A DNA stretch of 64,000 nt from the NCBI RefSeq assembly GCF_949987535.1, contig NC_080073.1, positions 23,556,116 to 23,620,115 of the forward strand. The letters are read 5' to 3'. The position numbers and the translations under genes were made by a program. A model generated the notes under the pieces. It worked only from the letters and a program-made list of their open reading frames with translations, did not search any database and was not told where the DNA came from. The DNA is from Balaenoptera acutorostrata (taxonomy: Eukaryota; Chordata; Mammalia; Artiodactyla; Balaenopteridae). Numbering within the stretch: position 1 is the first letter of the stretch; each line of letters begins with the position of its first letter. Shown piece after piece: positions 1 to 12,329 of this stretch.

Positions 1-1633
1 GGTATATGGTATCTCTTCAGCCATCCAACATCTCAGGGGAGAGGGGAGTAACCTGGGCTATACATAACCACAGTGAGCGATCTGAGATACCCTGTACTTT
101 CTCTTTGAAGGTGTTGAATCCTTTGCTTTAAGGGTCAGCTCTGCTAGATTGGATACCTTTTAGAACCCCTACTAGGGGAACTCTTGAAATCTGAGGGTCA
201 GCAGGCCATTTTGGTAAGAAATTGGGTTAGAATGGCAGCTAACATGTCTTCAATTGATGGATTAACAGCAACTTTATTCTGCTTATTTCTCTGCACAGTT
301 GTGTTCTAAAGTTAAAACACTTGAAAGACTCCCAGATGACCCTTTCAGGCCTTACTTTCTCTGGGATGTGAGACCCAGAAAAAAATACTACTGTGTGGCG
401 ATAGCACATATTCTCCAGTCTTAATTGTACTTGTGATTCATGCTGAGGTAATGGAAGCCTAGTATCTTTCCCACCAACCACCAGCCCCCATGTAGCCTTT
501 CCTGATGTTTCTAATTTCCAGAATAAAGGTAAAATCCTACATGTTTTAGAATGAAGTGAAAACTGGTTAATGGTAAAGGAATAAGAATTAAACTGGCATC
601 AGTCTTCTTATTCATGATACTAAATGCTTGAAGGTAAAGGAGAAATGCCTACAAAGTTCTAAGAGTAAAGGATTGTGAACTTTCCTGATCAAGGGTAAGA
701 GAAAAAAAAAACATAAAAGCATTTTCTGATAAGGATTCAAACATTACACTCCCCATGAACCCTTTATGAACAGGATTTAAGAAAATTTACCTCCAAGTGT
801 TTCTCTTAGAAAAGTACTAGAGAATGGGCTCATGCAAAAATAGGTAGAGGTCAAGAAAGAAGAAATAGTAAATCTGACACAGTAGATTAGGACAAGAGTT
901 CTAAAATGACAGTGTGCAGTGAGCTTTGGGGACAGAAGTGTGGAGGACTCTGAGATGCTTGACTGAGGTCTCCAGAAAAGAGAGAGAAGAGATGAGGAGG
1001 GGAGGGGAGAGGAGGGGAGGGGAGATGATGGGCATGTAGAAAAAAACTTAAGAATGTGTATTTAATTGGAGCAATATTTTTTCTTTTGCCATTCAAGAAT
1101 TTTTCCCTGGCCCCTAGGAGTTAACTATCTCCTACCAATGGTTAGAATTCTTTTAGAGAAAGACTGCAGAGAGAGAGAGAGAATAGAGCAATACTTAGTT
1201 CATGGCATGCAAAATAGGATTATGCAGCAAAAAAATAATCGTGCAAGGCCAGCTTCCATTCACTTTCACGTGACCAAGTGCCAGCCTTAGTCACCTGGAA
1301 TATAAAGGTTTCTGTGAGACAGGACTCCAGGAGGAGAGAGGGAATGGTGAGAGGTAGACAGGAAGGAAAAGAACTGAGCGGTCAAGATGACTGTGTCATT
1401 ATTTCTCTCTCAAAGAGAGGATGTGTGAGAGGTGTGGTGGCAACGTCAAGAGCAGAGCCAGCCTTCATCCTTGTTCAGAATCCTGGACAAGATTATCCCC
1501 TGGGCTGTCCCCACACAGACCCAAGACGTGGCCACTCTGATTTGCTAGGACAGTCTGCTCAGGCAGAGATGAAACTGGGTGTGTTTATCCAAACAAATGA
1601 AGAGTCCTGAAAGGGAACAGTTAAATTTATTGG
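1..1633. other. Intergenic, mostly unique sequence with a purine tract
   Basis: No gene or repeat family was recognised. A G/A-rich run with repeated GAGGGGAGG lies at about 980-1026 and produces a spurious Pro/Ser-rich frame on minus. Confidence 0.6.
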
Positions 1634-1649
1634 ATCAAACTTAGCTTTA

Positions 1650-1843
1650 TTTTTTTTTTTTTTTTTACCAATAGAGGGTTGGAGGTATTTTGGGGATTTA
1701 TTTATTTATTTTAAGAATTTATTTATTTGGCCACGCCACGAGGCATGTGGGATCTTAGTTCCCTGACCAGGGATCAAACCCATGCCCCTTGCAGTGGAAG
1801 CGTAGAGTCTTAACCACTGGACCCCCAGGGAAGTCCCAGTTGA
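1650..1843 (-). mobile_element. CHR/Bov-tA-like tRNA-derived SINE, minus orientation
   Basis: The plus strand ends ACCCCCAGGGAAGTCCC, the reverse complement of the SINE head, after a GACCAGGGATCAAACCC segment that is the inverted B box. The T-rich tail leads the copy. The 16-bp duplication ATCAAACTTAGCTTTA at 1634-1649 and 1844-1859 bounds the insert. Confidence 0.9.
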
Positions 1844-1859
1844 ATCAAACTTAGCTTTA

Positions 1860-2985
1860 AACGAAAGTGGACATGTTATTAGTTTCTTTCCATTCACCTA
1901 GAAGGATAGCCTGAATGGTTATATTTAAAATAATGAAATTATTATCCTCCCCTATATTTGAGTTACAATATTGAAGTTTTACAACCTCCTTCTTGCTGCA
2001 CACAGATCCTTTAGTTTCCAAGACGGGCTCCCACATGTGGTTAAAAAATATTAGTTCCCTTCCCCTTTTCCCATCTCAGTTAATTTTATTTTTTCTTTAA
2101 CCCTCCTCCTGCATATACAGCATGATAAAATAGAATCGGTACAACTGTACCATTGTTCAAATGGAAAGGAAATCTGAATTCTCCAAAGAGATTTGGTAAG
2201 CATTTACAAAAAGTGTATGAAATCTCAACACTGACAAATATTTCACATGCTGTCCTCTTTTCAGTCAGGAGGCTGTGTTTCTACCCACGTGCTCCTGCTC
2301 CAAAACAAAGGACAGTGTTCTTCCTAAAATCTGGTAAAACAGAGTTCAAGTGTATCACAGTAAGCAATGATCTCATTATGTATATTGCACATGTGTAGAA
2401 AAGCACCAGATATTTCCATCTGTCCATCTTTATCTGTAGCAAATTGATTTCACAACTTTTCCAGATGTTAAATGCCAAGCCCCGTATAAAAGTGTTTGCC
2501 AATCACTGCTAAGGCTGAAAATGTATCTTTCCAAACAGCGGGGGAATGTGGAGTCCAAAAATCCCAGAGAGGAAAAAGAAACCCGTGGTAAGTAGAAAAG
2601 GGACTTTCACATCTCCGTTCATCAGACAGTTGGGGGACTCCCGTCTGCCACACACCCTGCTCTTTGCTCAGTGGACACTCAAGATTAAATGCAAAACGTA
2701 CGTGGTCCCTGCCCTCAGGAGCTTCAAATCCAAGCAGGGACATAGGAGGACCAGCATACCAAGTGAAGGTGCAGGGGGGTAAGAAGACAATCCAGCAGAG
2801 TCAAGTTCCTCTGAGCCATATTGGTTAGGCAATAGGCGTTCTGATTCATTAAATCATCTGATTATTCTACATGAATAAACAATTTTCAGAGTCAGAATTT
2901 GAAACGTACACTTAACAATGAACTAAGGAGCAAAAGGCTTTACTGAGTTTCCAGGCATCATTTCAGGAGTCATGGTCATTCTGAA
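1860..2985. other. Intergenic, nothing recognised
   Basis: Unique-looking AT-rich sequence. Open frames here are short, overlap on both strands and carry no recognisable domain. Confidence 0.5.
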
Positions 2986-2989
2986 CACC

Positions 2990-3560
2990 CGGTTTGCACT
3001 TGACACCGCGGCCTCTTTCCTTTCTCAGTACTGCGTTCCTGGTTCTCCCAGGACCTCTCTGTTCTTGGCTCCTTAGAAAGGCTCCCTTCCCCTTCCCGTG
3101 CCTCACGTGGGCCCTCCAAGGCTTGGCTTTTCCCCACACCCTTCTTTCCACACTCTCTCCGTGAACACTCACATGCCTCCGGGCTCCAGCTCTGCTCAGT
3201 CTTGGGATGGCTGCCAAATCCACATCTTCGCCTGACCTATCACCTTCATTCAGTTTCCCGTCTCCAGGCCCATCCTGGCTGTTTCCCTGCACAGCAATCT
3301 ATACAGTTATCCCACCATCACTTGCAACTCAGCTCTTCCAAAAGTGAGCTCACTCGTTTTACATCTGACACTGGCTTCCTTTCCAACTGTCTGCTGTCCT
3401 AGCACCAACATGTTCTGTTTTTCAATAGAACCCATTCTGGCCATCCTCCTGGGTCCCCACTCACGAGGGACTGGGAAGAAATTCGTAAATCCACTTTCAT
3501 TTACAGTTACATTCTTATCCCATAACTTTAACAATTACCTTTCAGTTTCTTAGTTTCTTT
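2990..3560 (+). repeat. Probable degraded L2 LINE fragment
   Basis: A C/T-rich stretch resembles the L2 reverse-transcriptase 3' region, for example CTGCCAAATCCACATCTTCG followed by CTCCAGGCCCATCCTGGCTG. It is strongly diverged, so this is a pattern match by eye only. Confidence 0.45.
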
Positions 3561-4780
3561 GTTTCTTCAACAGTAAAAACGGAGGCAGCGACAGATGACA
3601 GCAGGGCCAGAAGCAGGATCTAAAAAGATAACATATACAAAAGTGTTTCGAAAAGTAGAAAATGCCACGCAAGAATAAGATATCAGCCGGGGGCTCATAA
3701 ATGTTAAAATATTTTTCACGTAGGAGGCTATTGTCATATACAAGTATGATCAAGAGAATCCACAGCCTTAATATATAGAGTATGCTGTGCTGAACAGCAA
3801 ATCAAACTTGTGCAGCTCAGTGCCCAGGAAAGTGTGGATAGTATTTTATTTTTGGAGGAGTGAAATGTAGGTTTAAGAGAAAAACAGAATCATCTCTTAG
3901 AAACCTTCATGGAAGACATACAGATATAGATGCACATATTTTGCTATGTATCACATTTACATATGACTATAAAAGTATATATCCACGTGCCAAAATTGCC
4001 TCCTGTTTCTCCTGCTCCAGCTATCGTTCTCTTGTGGTTTTATCAACTGTGGACTACAATTGCTCCAGGATTAAACCCTCAGGCACGTACTGTACAACCT
4101 GGGGTTGGAATTAGAGAAAGTGCCCATTCACTGGGGGCTGGGCCTAGTGCTGGGTACCATCTCCTAGCCTCCCCGGCTGCTGCCCAGACACGCTGTGCAA
4201 ACACTGTGTGAGAGGAACTAGGTCCTCCACACCTTCACACATGCAGGCTCTGATTAGCTCATCAACTCTTCTGCCTGTGACTCGTGCCAACACCACAACC
4301 ATCACATTCTTTAGAAAACACAGGATATTCAAGTACTTATCACAAACTAGATGTTTTGGGTCAGGGGTGGGAACCAGCTATGGCTCTCAACTGAATTTCA
4401 TCTGGCCTGGGGGGGTAAAGTAGCAAGAAGTTGCAAAAACGGTTAACATTTGTATTCTCTGGCAGAGATGTGAGAGGCCACAAAAAGTGTGTCTGTTTCT
4501 TCTGGGTCAGTAGTTTTCTCCGTGGTTTTTCACTCCACTCCTATTTCTAGGAGTTTGTCTTGTGCCGATCCAGAGCTCAACCTGCAGGTTTGTGTGTGTC
4601 CATGTCCTGTAGTTTTCATTACTTTGAGAGGGAACAAGAATACTGTAGAACTCTCACCTGGGAACAGTCTAGAAATGGGATAGAGTATGATTTAAATGGG
4701 TATGGCTCATTTCCTGTTTTTATTGAAAAGGCATGGAGTGCTCTGATTTTTTAAACTCCATGTGTCCAGTGCCTCTGTTT
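3561..4780. other. Intergenic, nothing recognised
   Basis: Mixed unique sequence. No gene, RNA or clear repeat family was identified. Confidence 0.5.
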
Positions 4781-4784
4781 CCGA

Positions 4785-5090
4785 GTCTTGCCACCTCCAG
4801 GCTTCCTGGGCTGAGCGCTTGCACCCTCACCCACTCACACCTTGAACCTGCACCTTGATTCACAGCAGTCCGATTTCTGTCCCTAACACTCTGCTGAAAC
4901 TGCTACATCCTTTCCAATCTTTAAACTGCCAGAGCCAGGAGCCTCTTTTTAGTCTTCATTTTCCTTATTTTCTTCGGATCACATTCTTGAAATTCTCTCC
5001 CGCAATACTACTCCTTCCTGAGTCCCTTTCTCCTCTGATAACTTCTCAGTTGCCTTTCTTCTGCCCTTTCAACTGAATTTCTCAGATTTT
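4785..5090 (+). repeat. Possible L2 fragment
   Basis: CT-rich sequence (TCTTCATTTTCC, TTGAAATTCTCTCCC) resembles the same part of L2 as other copies in the window. Divergence is high. Confidence 0.35.
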
Positions 5091-5884
5091 TGTGCTTAGC
5101 GAATTTTTCTTCTCCTTTTACAGTTTATGTTTGAGCCAGTGCATCCATTCACTCAAATTTAACTAAAACCGGCTCTATAGATGTCAGGCTCCTAAGTTCC
5201 ATTGCTAACCTTGACCTAAGCTTTCGACCAATTGTCAAAGAACATCTGTGGATTTGTCATCTCAGAGGCTTACTGGTTACAAGGAAACGCCCCCCTGTGT
5301 TGTGTAGGTTCCTCTTAGCACGTGACCTTTAAAACTTGCCTTTGGCCACCTGACTCATGGAGAGGCCTCAGACATCCTAATTAAGTGTTGGTATACAGTG
5401 CTTTGACCTTATCTTGTTATCCTTAAAGGAGCTTTAGAGTCACGTATTTCAAGAACTGAACTATGTAACCTGAACTCTGTAGATCCCTATCTAAAAATGA
5501 GAACAAAGGACAGGATAAACTCTCAGGACAGACTCTTTTCTGTTCTTAAAAACAGACAAACAAAAAACCCTAATTTTTATTTTGCATACGGAAGTTACAA
5601 GCCTTGTATAAATTGCTTTAAGTACTGTTTGTTTAATTTCAATCCTTTACAAATGCACAGTGCAGAAGTGAAAGTGAGAACTGTGTGACTATAAAACTGT
5701 GAAAATTGTTTTCATGCGTGGATTATGGGCACATCCTCATTAATAAGAGTCCAAATGGCTACCCTTCTTTTTAGCATGTACCTTATATTAGCTATTAAGG
5801 AAATACTGTTCTACTAAGGGTGTGTTTTAAGTATATCTAAAAGACAGCAGTATAGCTGTGAATAATACTAACAACAATGACCAT

Positions 5885-6065
5885 TTACACAGTGTTTATT
5901 ATGTGCCAGGCACTGTGATAAGAATTTTTCATGCTTATTTGAGCCTCACAAAAACTCTGTAAGGTGGATTATATTATTAGCCCTACTGTATATATGAGAA
6001 AATTAAAGTTCTGAGAGTTTAAGTAATCTGCCCAAAGTCACTCAAAACACTGTTAATTCCTGTTC
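5885..6065 (-). repeat. MIR SINE, minus orientation
   Basis: The plus strand shows the inverted MIR core: TTATTATGTGCCAGGCACTG, then a diverged form of the CTCACAACAACCCTATGAGG stretch and a segment ending CTGCCCAAAGTCACTC. Confidence 0.8.
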
Positions 6066-6069
6066 ATAA

Positions 6070-6820
6070 GACCAATATAAAATACTTAGAAAATATATTA
6101 CACATTTTCTGTTTGTTAATATTTATATCTAGTTTTTTTTCCACCAAAACATATAGTTGTGCATATATTTGCAGAAGGGAAAGAAAGGAAGAAAAGGATC
6201 CATTAAATCTCATTTATTTCTAACAAACTAATCAATGGAAAATGTTCTGTATGTACATGATAAGGATAATTTTAAATGATTACATTGTAATGTTCAATTT
6301 AGTTTTAATAGTATAATTAAAATATATCTCAATATGATTGAAAATTTTAACTAAATTATATTATATAATTTTGATTTGGCCCTGGAAAGCTGGGCTATTA
6401 GGTACTCAAGAGTCAACAATCACTGAACTATGTATTAAATAATTCTGTGACCATATAAATTACAAACAAAAGATACCTAAATAAGATTAAGTATATGGAC
6501 ATGTTTACTAAGTAAGACTAACTTTTTAACTTATTTTTTATCGTGAAATATATCATACATATAAAAGAGGGCATATGATATTTATGTATGAGGTAAAGAA
6601 TAACTCATTCACTTAGTAAACAAATAGAAGCTTATTATAGGGACCTCCAGATTCAGCGCTGAAATGTAAAGAGTTTGGAAGATGTCACTCCCAATGTTAC
6701 AATAAGAAAAAGCTATTCAACTGAGAATTAATGACTTTTCTTGGACCCATCAAATTAGGTTGCAGCACAGTCACCCTGAAATCTAGAGTACAAGTGAATT
6801 CAGACAATAGTCAAGATCTG
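6070..6820. other. AT-rich intergenic sequence
   Basis: Very AT-rich with no recognised gene or repeat. The boundary with the L1M 5' part downstream is uncertain. Confidence 0.45.
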
Positions 6821-7655
6821 CTTACCTACACCAGAAGCCCCAAGAGCCATAAACTAATAAGAACACTTATATGGTAATTTTGATGAACTGCTGGAAGCTG
6901 AGTGTGGAGTAGCAGGAGAGTGAGAAACTCCTGGGCCCCTGCACTTTTGTGGGCTTTACCTACAGGAACCAGGTTGTCATGGTGAAGAGCTGAGAAAGAT
7001 TCCCTAGAGGCTCTGGCATGAGGGGAGGGGTAATAATTGTGAAATAGGCCCAGAGCCTTTTCCATAACAAAGGCCTCCTCTCCAGGGAAAAATACTTTGA
7101 CAGAGCTTGATTAAAAACTGGAAGAAGAGCTAGCCTTCCCGTCTCATCTAAGGGGAAAAGGAATGAACACAGTCAACAGGGGTCAGAGCTTCAAGGAAAT
7201 AGATTAGGAACACTGCACCAGGGAAGGGAGGATGGGGCAAGGGAAAATAAAAAGCTGTACCACGGGAGAAGGTCACAGCCCAAGATACAGACCCACTAAA
7301 ATACTGAGATTTAATCATAAAACTTTACAATGTTCTCCCTCACCCATACCACCACACCAGCAGGGCTGCAGATAATAAGAGTGGATTATAGCTGAAAGAG
7401 CCACAAGACACACAAACTCTTTCTGAGAAGTACTTGGACAAGCCACCCCAAAAAAGAGGGGAGACAAACATGGGAGCTATAGGAATTTGATGCCTCTGGT
7501 ACCAATAGCTAGAGCAGTCATTAAATACAGCCCAAACTCCTAGCCATATTAACATAAATCCTCACATTAAAGGTCTGTTTACCTCAGTTCCTATTACCTG
7601 ATGCATCATGTCTGGCTTTCAACAATAATTATGACATGCTAAAATAAGGCAAGAA

Positions 7656-7985
7656 GGGCTTCCCTGGTGGCGCAGTGGTTGAGAATCTGCCTGTGAATGC
7701 AGGGGACACGGGTTCGAGCCCTGGTCTGGGAAGATCCCACATGCCACGGAACAACTAGGCCCGTGAGTCACAATTACTGAGCCTGCACGTCTGGAGCCTG
7801 TGCTCCGCAACAAGAGAGGCCGCGATAATGAGAGGCCTGCGCACCGCGATGAAGAGTGGCCCCCACTTGCCACAACTAGAGAAAGCCCTCGCACAGAAAC
7901 GAAGACCCAACACAGCCATAAACAAACAAATAAATAAATAATTAATTAATTTTTTTAAAAAAATTTTAAAAAATAAAAATAAAAT
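7656..7985 (+). mobile_element. CHR-2-type SINE with target-site duplication
   Basis: The head GGCTTCCCTGGTGGCGCAGT, A box, B box GGTTCGAGCCC and CAACACAGCC 3' core are followed by an ATAAATAA tail. The duplication AAAATAAGGCAAGAA lies at 7641-7655 and 7986-8000. It is inserted in the L1M and has the single-copy form of the GCACCGCGATGAAGAG segment. Confidence 0.95.
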
Positions 7986-10688
7986 AAAATAAGGCAAGAA
8001 AAACAATCTGAAGAGAAAAATCAAGCATCAGAACAAGACTCAGATATGTCAAAGATTTTGGAATTGTCCATGTGGGAATTTAAAATAACTCTGATTAACA
8101 TGTAAGGGTCCTAATGTAAAAGGCAGACAACAGGCAAGAACAGATGGGTAATGTAAGCAGAGAGATGGAAATGCTAAGAAAGAATCAAAAGTAAATACTA
8201 GAAGTCAAAAACACTATAAAAGAAATGAAAAATGCCATTGATGGACTCGTCAGTAGACTGGGTATGGCTGATAAAACAATCAGTGAACTTGAAGGTATGT
8301 CAGTAGAAACTTTGTAACCTGACATGAAGAGAGAAAAAAGAATGAAAGCAATGGAACAGAATACCCAAGAACTGTAGGACAATTACAAAAGGTGTAACAT
8401 GCACATAATTGGAATACCAGAAGGAGAAGAAAGAGAGAAAGGAGCAGAAGAAATATTTAACAATGACTGAGAATTTCTCTAAATTAATGAGAAACACCAA
8501 CTTACAGAGCTAGGAAGCTCAGAGAACACCAAGCAAGATAAATAACAAAAACCATCATGTAAAGATATCATATACAAACTGAAGAAAACCAAAGAGAAAG
8601 AGAAAATCTTTCTTTTAGATGAGATGAAAAAAACACTCTCCTTATAAAGGAACAAAAATAAGAATTACATTATACTTCTCTTTGGAAGCTATGCAAACAG
8701 TAAGAGAGTGGAATGAAATATTTAAAAGGTTGAAACAAATAAGCAAACAAAAAAAAAACAGCAACCTAGAATTCTAGGTCCAGTAAAGTTATCCTTAAAA
8801 ATGAAGGAGAAATTTTTTCAGACAAACAAAATCTGAAGGAATTCATCACCTACAGATCTGCCTGGCAAACCATGTTAGAAGTTGTTCAGAAACTGGTAAA
8901 ATGATATAGGTCAGAAATTCAGATCTACGTAAAGAGATGAACAATGTCAGAGAAGGAATAAATGAAGGTAAAATAAAATATTTTGCTTTTCTTATATTAA
9001 TTGATCTAAAAGAATAAATGTTTGAAGTCAAAATAGTACCAATGTATTGAGTGATTATAGCATAAGTTTCAGTGAAATGAATGGCATTGTTACAAGGACT
9101 GGAAGGGAAGAATCGGGAACTTTGTTGTAAGGTACCTGAACTCTACATGAAGCAGTACAGTGTTATTTAAAGGTAAACTTAGCTTTAAAATGTATATTGT
9201 AAATCTAGGCAACAACTGGAAAAAAATGTTAAAGATGTATAATTGATGTGCTAAAAGAGTAGATAGAATAGAATCTGTAAAATACTCAAAACCAGAGAAG
9301 GCAGGAAAATAGATGAAAAAAAGAAAAAAGAATAAGGATAACAAAGAGAAAAAAACAGTAACAAATATGGTAGATATTAATCCAACTATATCGATAGTCA
9401 CATTAAATGTGAATGGTCTAAATATACCAATGAATAGACAGAGGTTCTCACAGTGGATATCAAAACAAGTCCCAAGTATAAGTCATCTACAATAAATCCA
9501 TTTGGGTTTAAAGATTCAGATAGTTAAAAGAAAAGGGATGGAGAAAGATATACCACGGTAACACTAGTTAAAAGAAAACTGGAGTGGCTGAATTAATTTC
9601 AGACAGGAAGTCTCTAGAACAAGGAAGATTATCAGGGATTACATAATTATGAAAGGGTTACTTCTCCAAGAAGACATGATAAAGATACTTTGTACTAAAC
9701 AAAGTGAAAATGCAGCAACATATCAAAATATGTGAAATGTTACAAAAGTAGTGTTTAGAGGGAAATTAATAGAGTTAAGTGCATGTATTAGAAAAAGAAG
9801 AAAGATTTAAAATTAGTACCATAAGCTTCCACCTTAAGTAATTAGAGAAAGAGCAATTAAAGCTTAAAGCAAACAGAAGAAAATAATATATATTAGAACA
9901 GAAATCAGTGAAATTAAAACCAGAAAACAATAGAGAAAACTGGTCAACCAGAATCTGGTTCTTTGACAAGACCAATAAAACTGATAAGCCTCTAGATGGG
10001 TAAATCAAGAAAAAAGGAGAAGACACAAATCAGCAACATCAGAAATGAAAGAGGGTCAATCACGACTGATTCCATGGACATTAGAAGAATAATAAAGGAA
10101 TACTCTGAACAACTGTATGCCCACAAATTTGATAATGTAGATGAAATGGACCAATTTCTTGAAAGACATAAACAAAATTCACTTAAGGAGAAAAATATAA
10201 CCTGAGTAACCTAATATCTACTTAAGAAGTTGAATTAATTAAAAAAAAAAAACTCTCAAAAGGTAAAGCATCAGGTTCATATTGTTTCAACTGTAAATTC
10301 TACCACACATTTAAGGGAGGAATTATGCCAATTTTCCACTATCTGTTCCAGAAAATAGAATCAGAGGGAAAATTTCTTCTTTTTACGATTCCAGCGTTAC
10401 CCTAACACCAAACCCAGATAAAGACATTACGAGAAAGGAAAACAATTGACCAATATTTCTTATTAACATAGACATAAGAATCCTGAACAAAATATTAGGA
10501 AATCAAATCCAACAATGTATAAAAAGAATTATATGTCATGACCAAGTGGGTTTTATTCTAGGTATGTAAGCCTGTTTAACATTTAGAAATTAGTCAGTGT
10601 AATCCACCATATCATAGGCTGAAGAAGAAAAAGTATAGCATCACATAAATTATTTAAAGTGTATTGAAAAAAAAAAAAAAGAAAAGCA

Positions 10689-10830
10689 GGGGAATTCCCT
10701 GGCCGTCCAGTGGTTAGGACTTGGTACTTTCACTGCAGTGGCCCGGGTTCAATCCCTGGTCAGGGAAGTAAGATCCCACAAGCTGTGTGACATGGCCAAA
10801 AATAAATAAATAATAAAATGTAAAATAAGA
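10689..10830 (+). mobile_element. Short tRNA-derived SINE (CHR-1/Bov-tA-like)
   Basis: The head GGGGAATTCCCTGGCCGTCC, the B box GGGTTCAATCCC and a CATGGCCAAAAATAAATAA end mark the shorter SINE form without the CHR-2 body. It is inserted into the L1M ORF2/3' region next to an A13 run. Confidence 0.85.
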
Positions 10831-12329
10831 TAAAATAAAATGTATGAAACAAGCTCACTGAAGTGGGTGGGAGGGAAAGGCGCTGACCTAAATAACTCTA
10901 GAAATGAGTGGAATCTGTGAGAGTAAAGGCCAAAGAACTGTAAATAAGCACTGTGCTCTCATTAATAAAGTTGCATGGGAGTGTGGGTTAACAATTCTGA
11001 CACCACTGTATGCATACACTAGAATTGAACAATTTAGTAAATGGATGGCAGATGCTTGGAGCTAGGCTTCTCACTGTCAGAGTGGGAGAAAAGGCTAGGG
11101 GTTTCCATGTAGCAATAGATTAGAGTAGGAGACATCAGTATGAACTAAAATTTAGCCTCATACTGATGTAGTTACATATAGGAATTTTTTAGATATGTGC
11201 ATATAAAGCAGTTAGAGGACACACACATACTTCCTTTTTCAGTCAGGTGAGAGGGTCTAGAAACAAAGACCTCCCAGTAACAATGAGCGCACCAAGTGCC
11301 CAGATCTCCAGTGAAAAGAACTAGAGATCCTTGGAGAAATGGCTGATCCCAGGCCTGGGGAAGGAAACATATGAATTAAGCCTGGAGCATCTTATAGGGC
11401 AGGAAAATAGGAACAGCTCATAAAATATTTTTTTTAAAAAAAATGAGAACACTCACAGTAATGGGAGTATGTCCAAGGGGCACAGGAGCCAACTGAAAGA
11501 GCTTCGGGTGGCCAAAGCTGGAACGATTTGAGCCACAAAGTAAAGTAGTAGTAGATCACAATCCAAAGTATAAAAAGAAATATAAAAAATAACCCAAAGT
11601 ATAAAATGATTCCACACTGATATAAATAAATGATTGAATCAATAAATAAGGGAGAAGAGAAAAATCTTTGCATTAGCATCCCAAATAACTTATGTAGATA
11701 ACTCTGCCTTCAAGGAGGTGGTGCATAATTCTGCACTCCCTAAGTGGGAGCTGCACACAGTGACTTCCTTTCAAAGGAAAGAGGGGGAAATAACTTTACA
11801 GAGAAGTAACCTAACAAACACTGTCTCAGCCAGGTGATCAAGGCTAACATCAACAGAGACAAGTCATATTGAGAGTATATACCCTTGACATGATGATGTG
11901 GATGGTACTTTAGCTCTGTGATCTTCCTTCCTCAAACACATAACCCCAGTCTAATCATGAGAAAAACATCAGACAAATCCCAGTTGAGGGATATTCTAAA
12001 AAATGTCTGATGAGTACCCCTCAAAACTGTCAAAATCATCCAAAACAAGAAAGCTTGAGAAACTGTCACAGCCAAAAGGAGCCTAAGGAGACATGACAAC
12101 TAGCTGTTATGTATCCTGCATAAGATCCTGGGGCATAAATAGGACATTATGTAAAACCTAAGGATTTCTTAGTAAAGTATAGAATTTAGTTAATAATAAT
12201 GAATCTATATTGGCTTGTTAATAATAAGGGAAACTAGGTGTGGGATATATGAGAACTCTCTGTTCTATCGTCTCAATTTTTCTGGAAACTTAAATTATTT
12301 TGAAATAAAAAGTTTATTTAAAAAAATTA

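Larger units (their letters stand above)
6825..12325 (+). mobile_element. Old L1M LINE-1, plus orientation, interrupted by two SINEs
   Basis: From about 7990 the sequence follows an L1M body: an ORF1-like segment (AACACCAAGCAAGATAAAT near 8525), an inter-ORF region, the start of ORF2 endonuclease encoding TLNVNGLN near 9400, further ORF2 stretches at 9720-10650, and a 3' UTR that ends near 12300 with TTTCTGGAAACTTAAATTAT before an A-rich end. All frames are broken, so it is long dead. The 5' limit (6.8-7.64 kb) is inferred from continuity across the SINE at 7656. Confidence 0.8.

Noticed and set aside
7656..7735. tRNA-like sequence with A and B boxes
   Set aside because: It is the tRNA-derived head of a SINE, followed by the SINE body and tail; not a functional tRNA gene.
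9313..9495. Plus frame with TLNVNGLN resembling a retrotransposon endonuclease
   Set aside because: It is the start of the dead L1M ORF2, broken soon after; it was annotated as part of the element and not as a gene.
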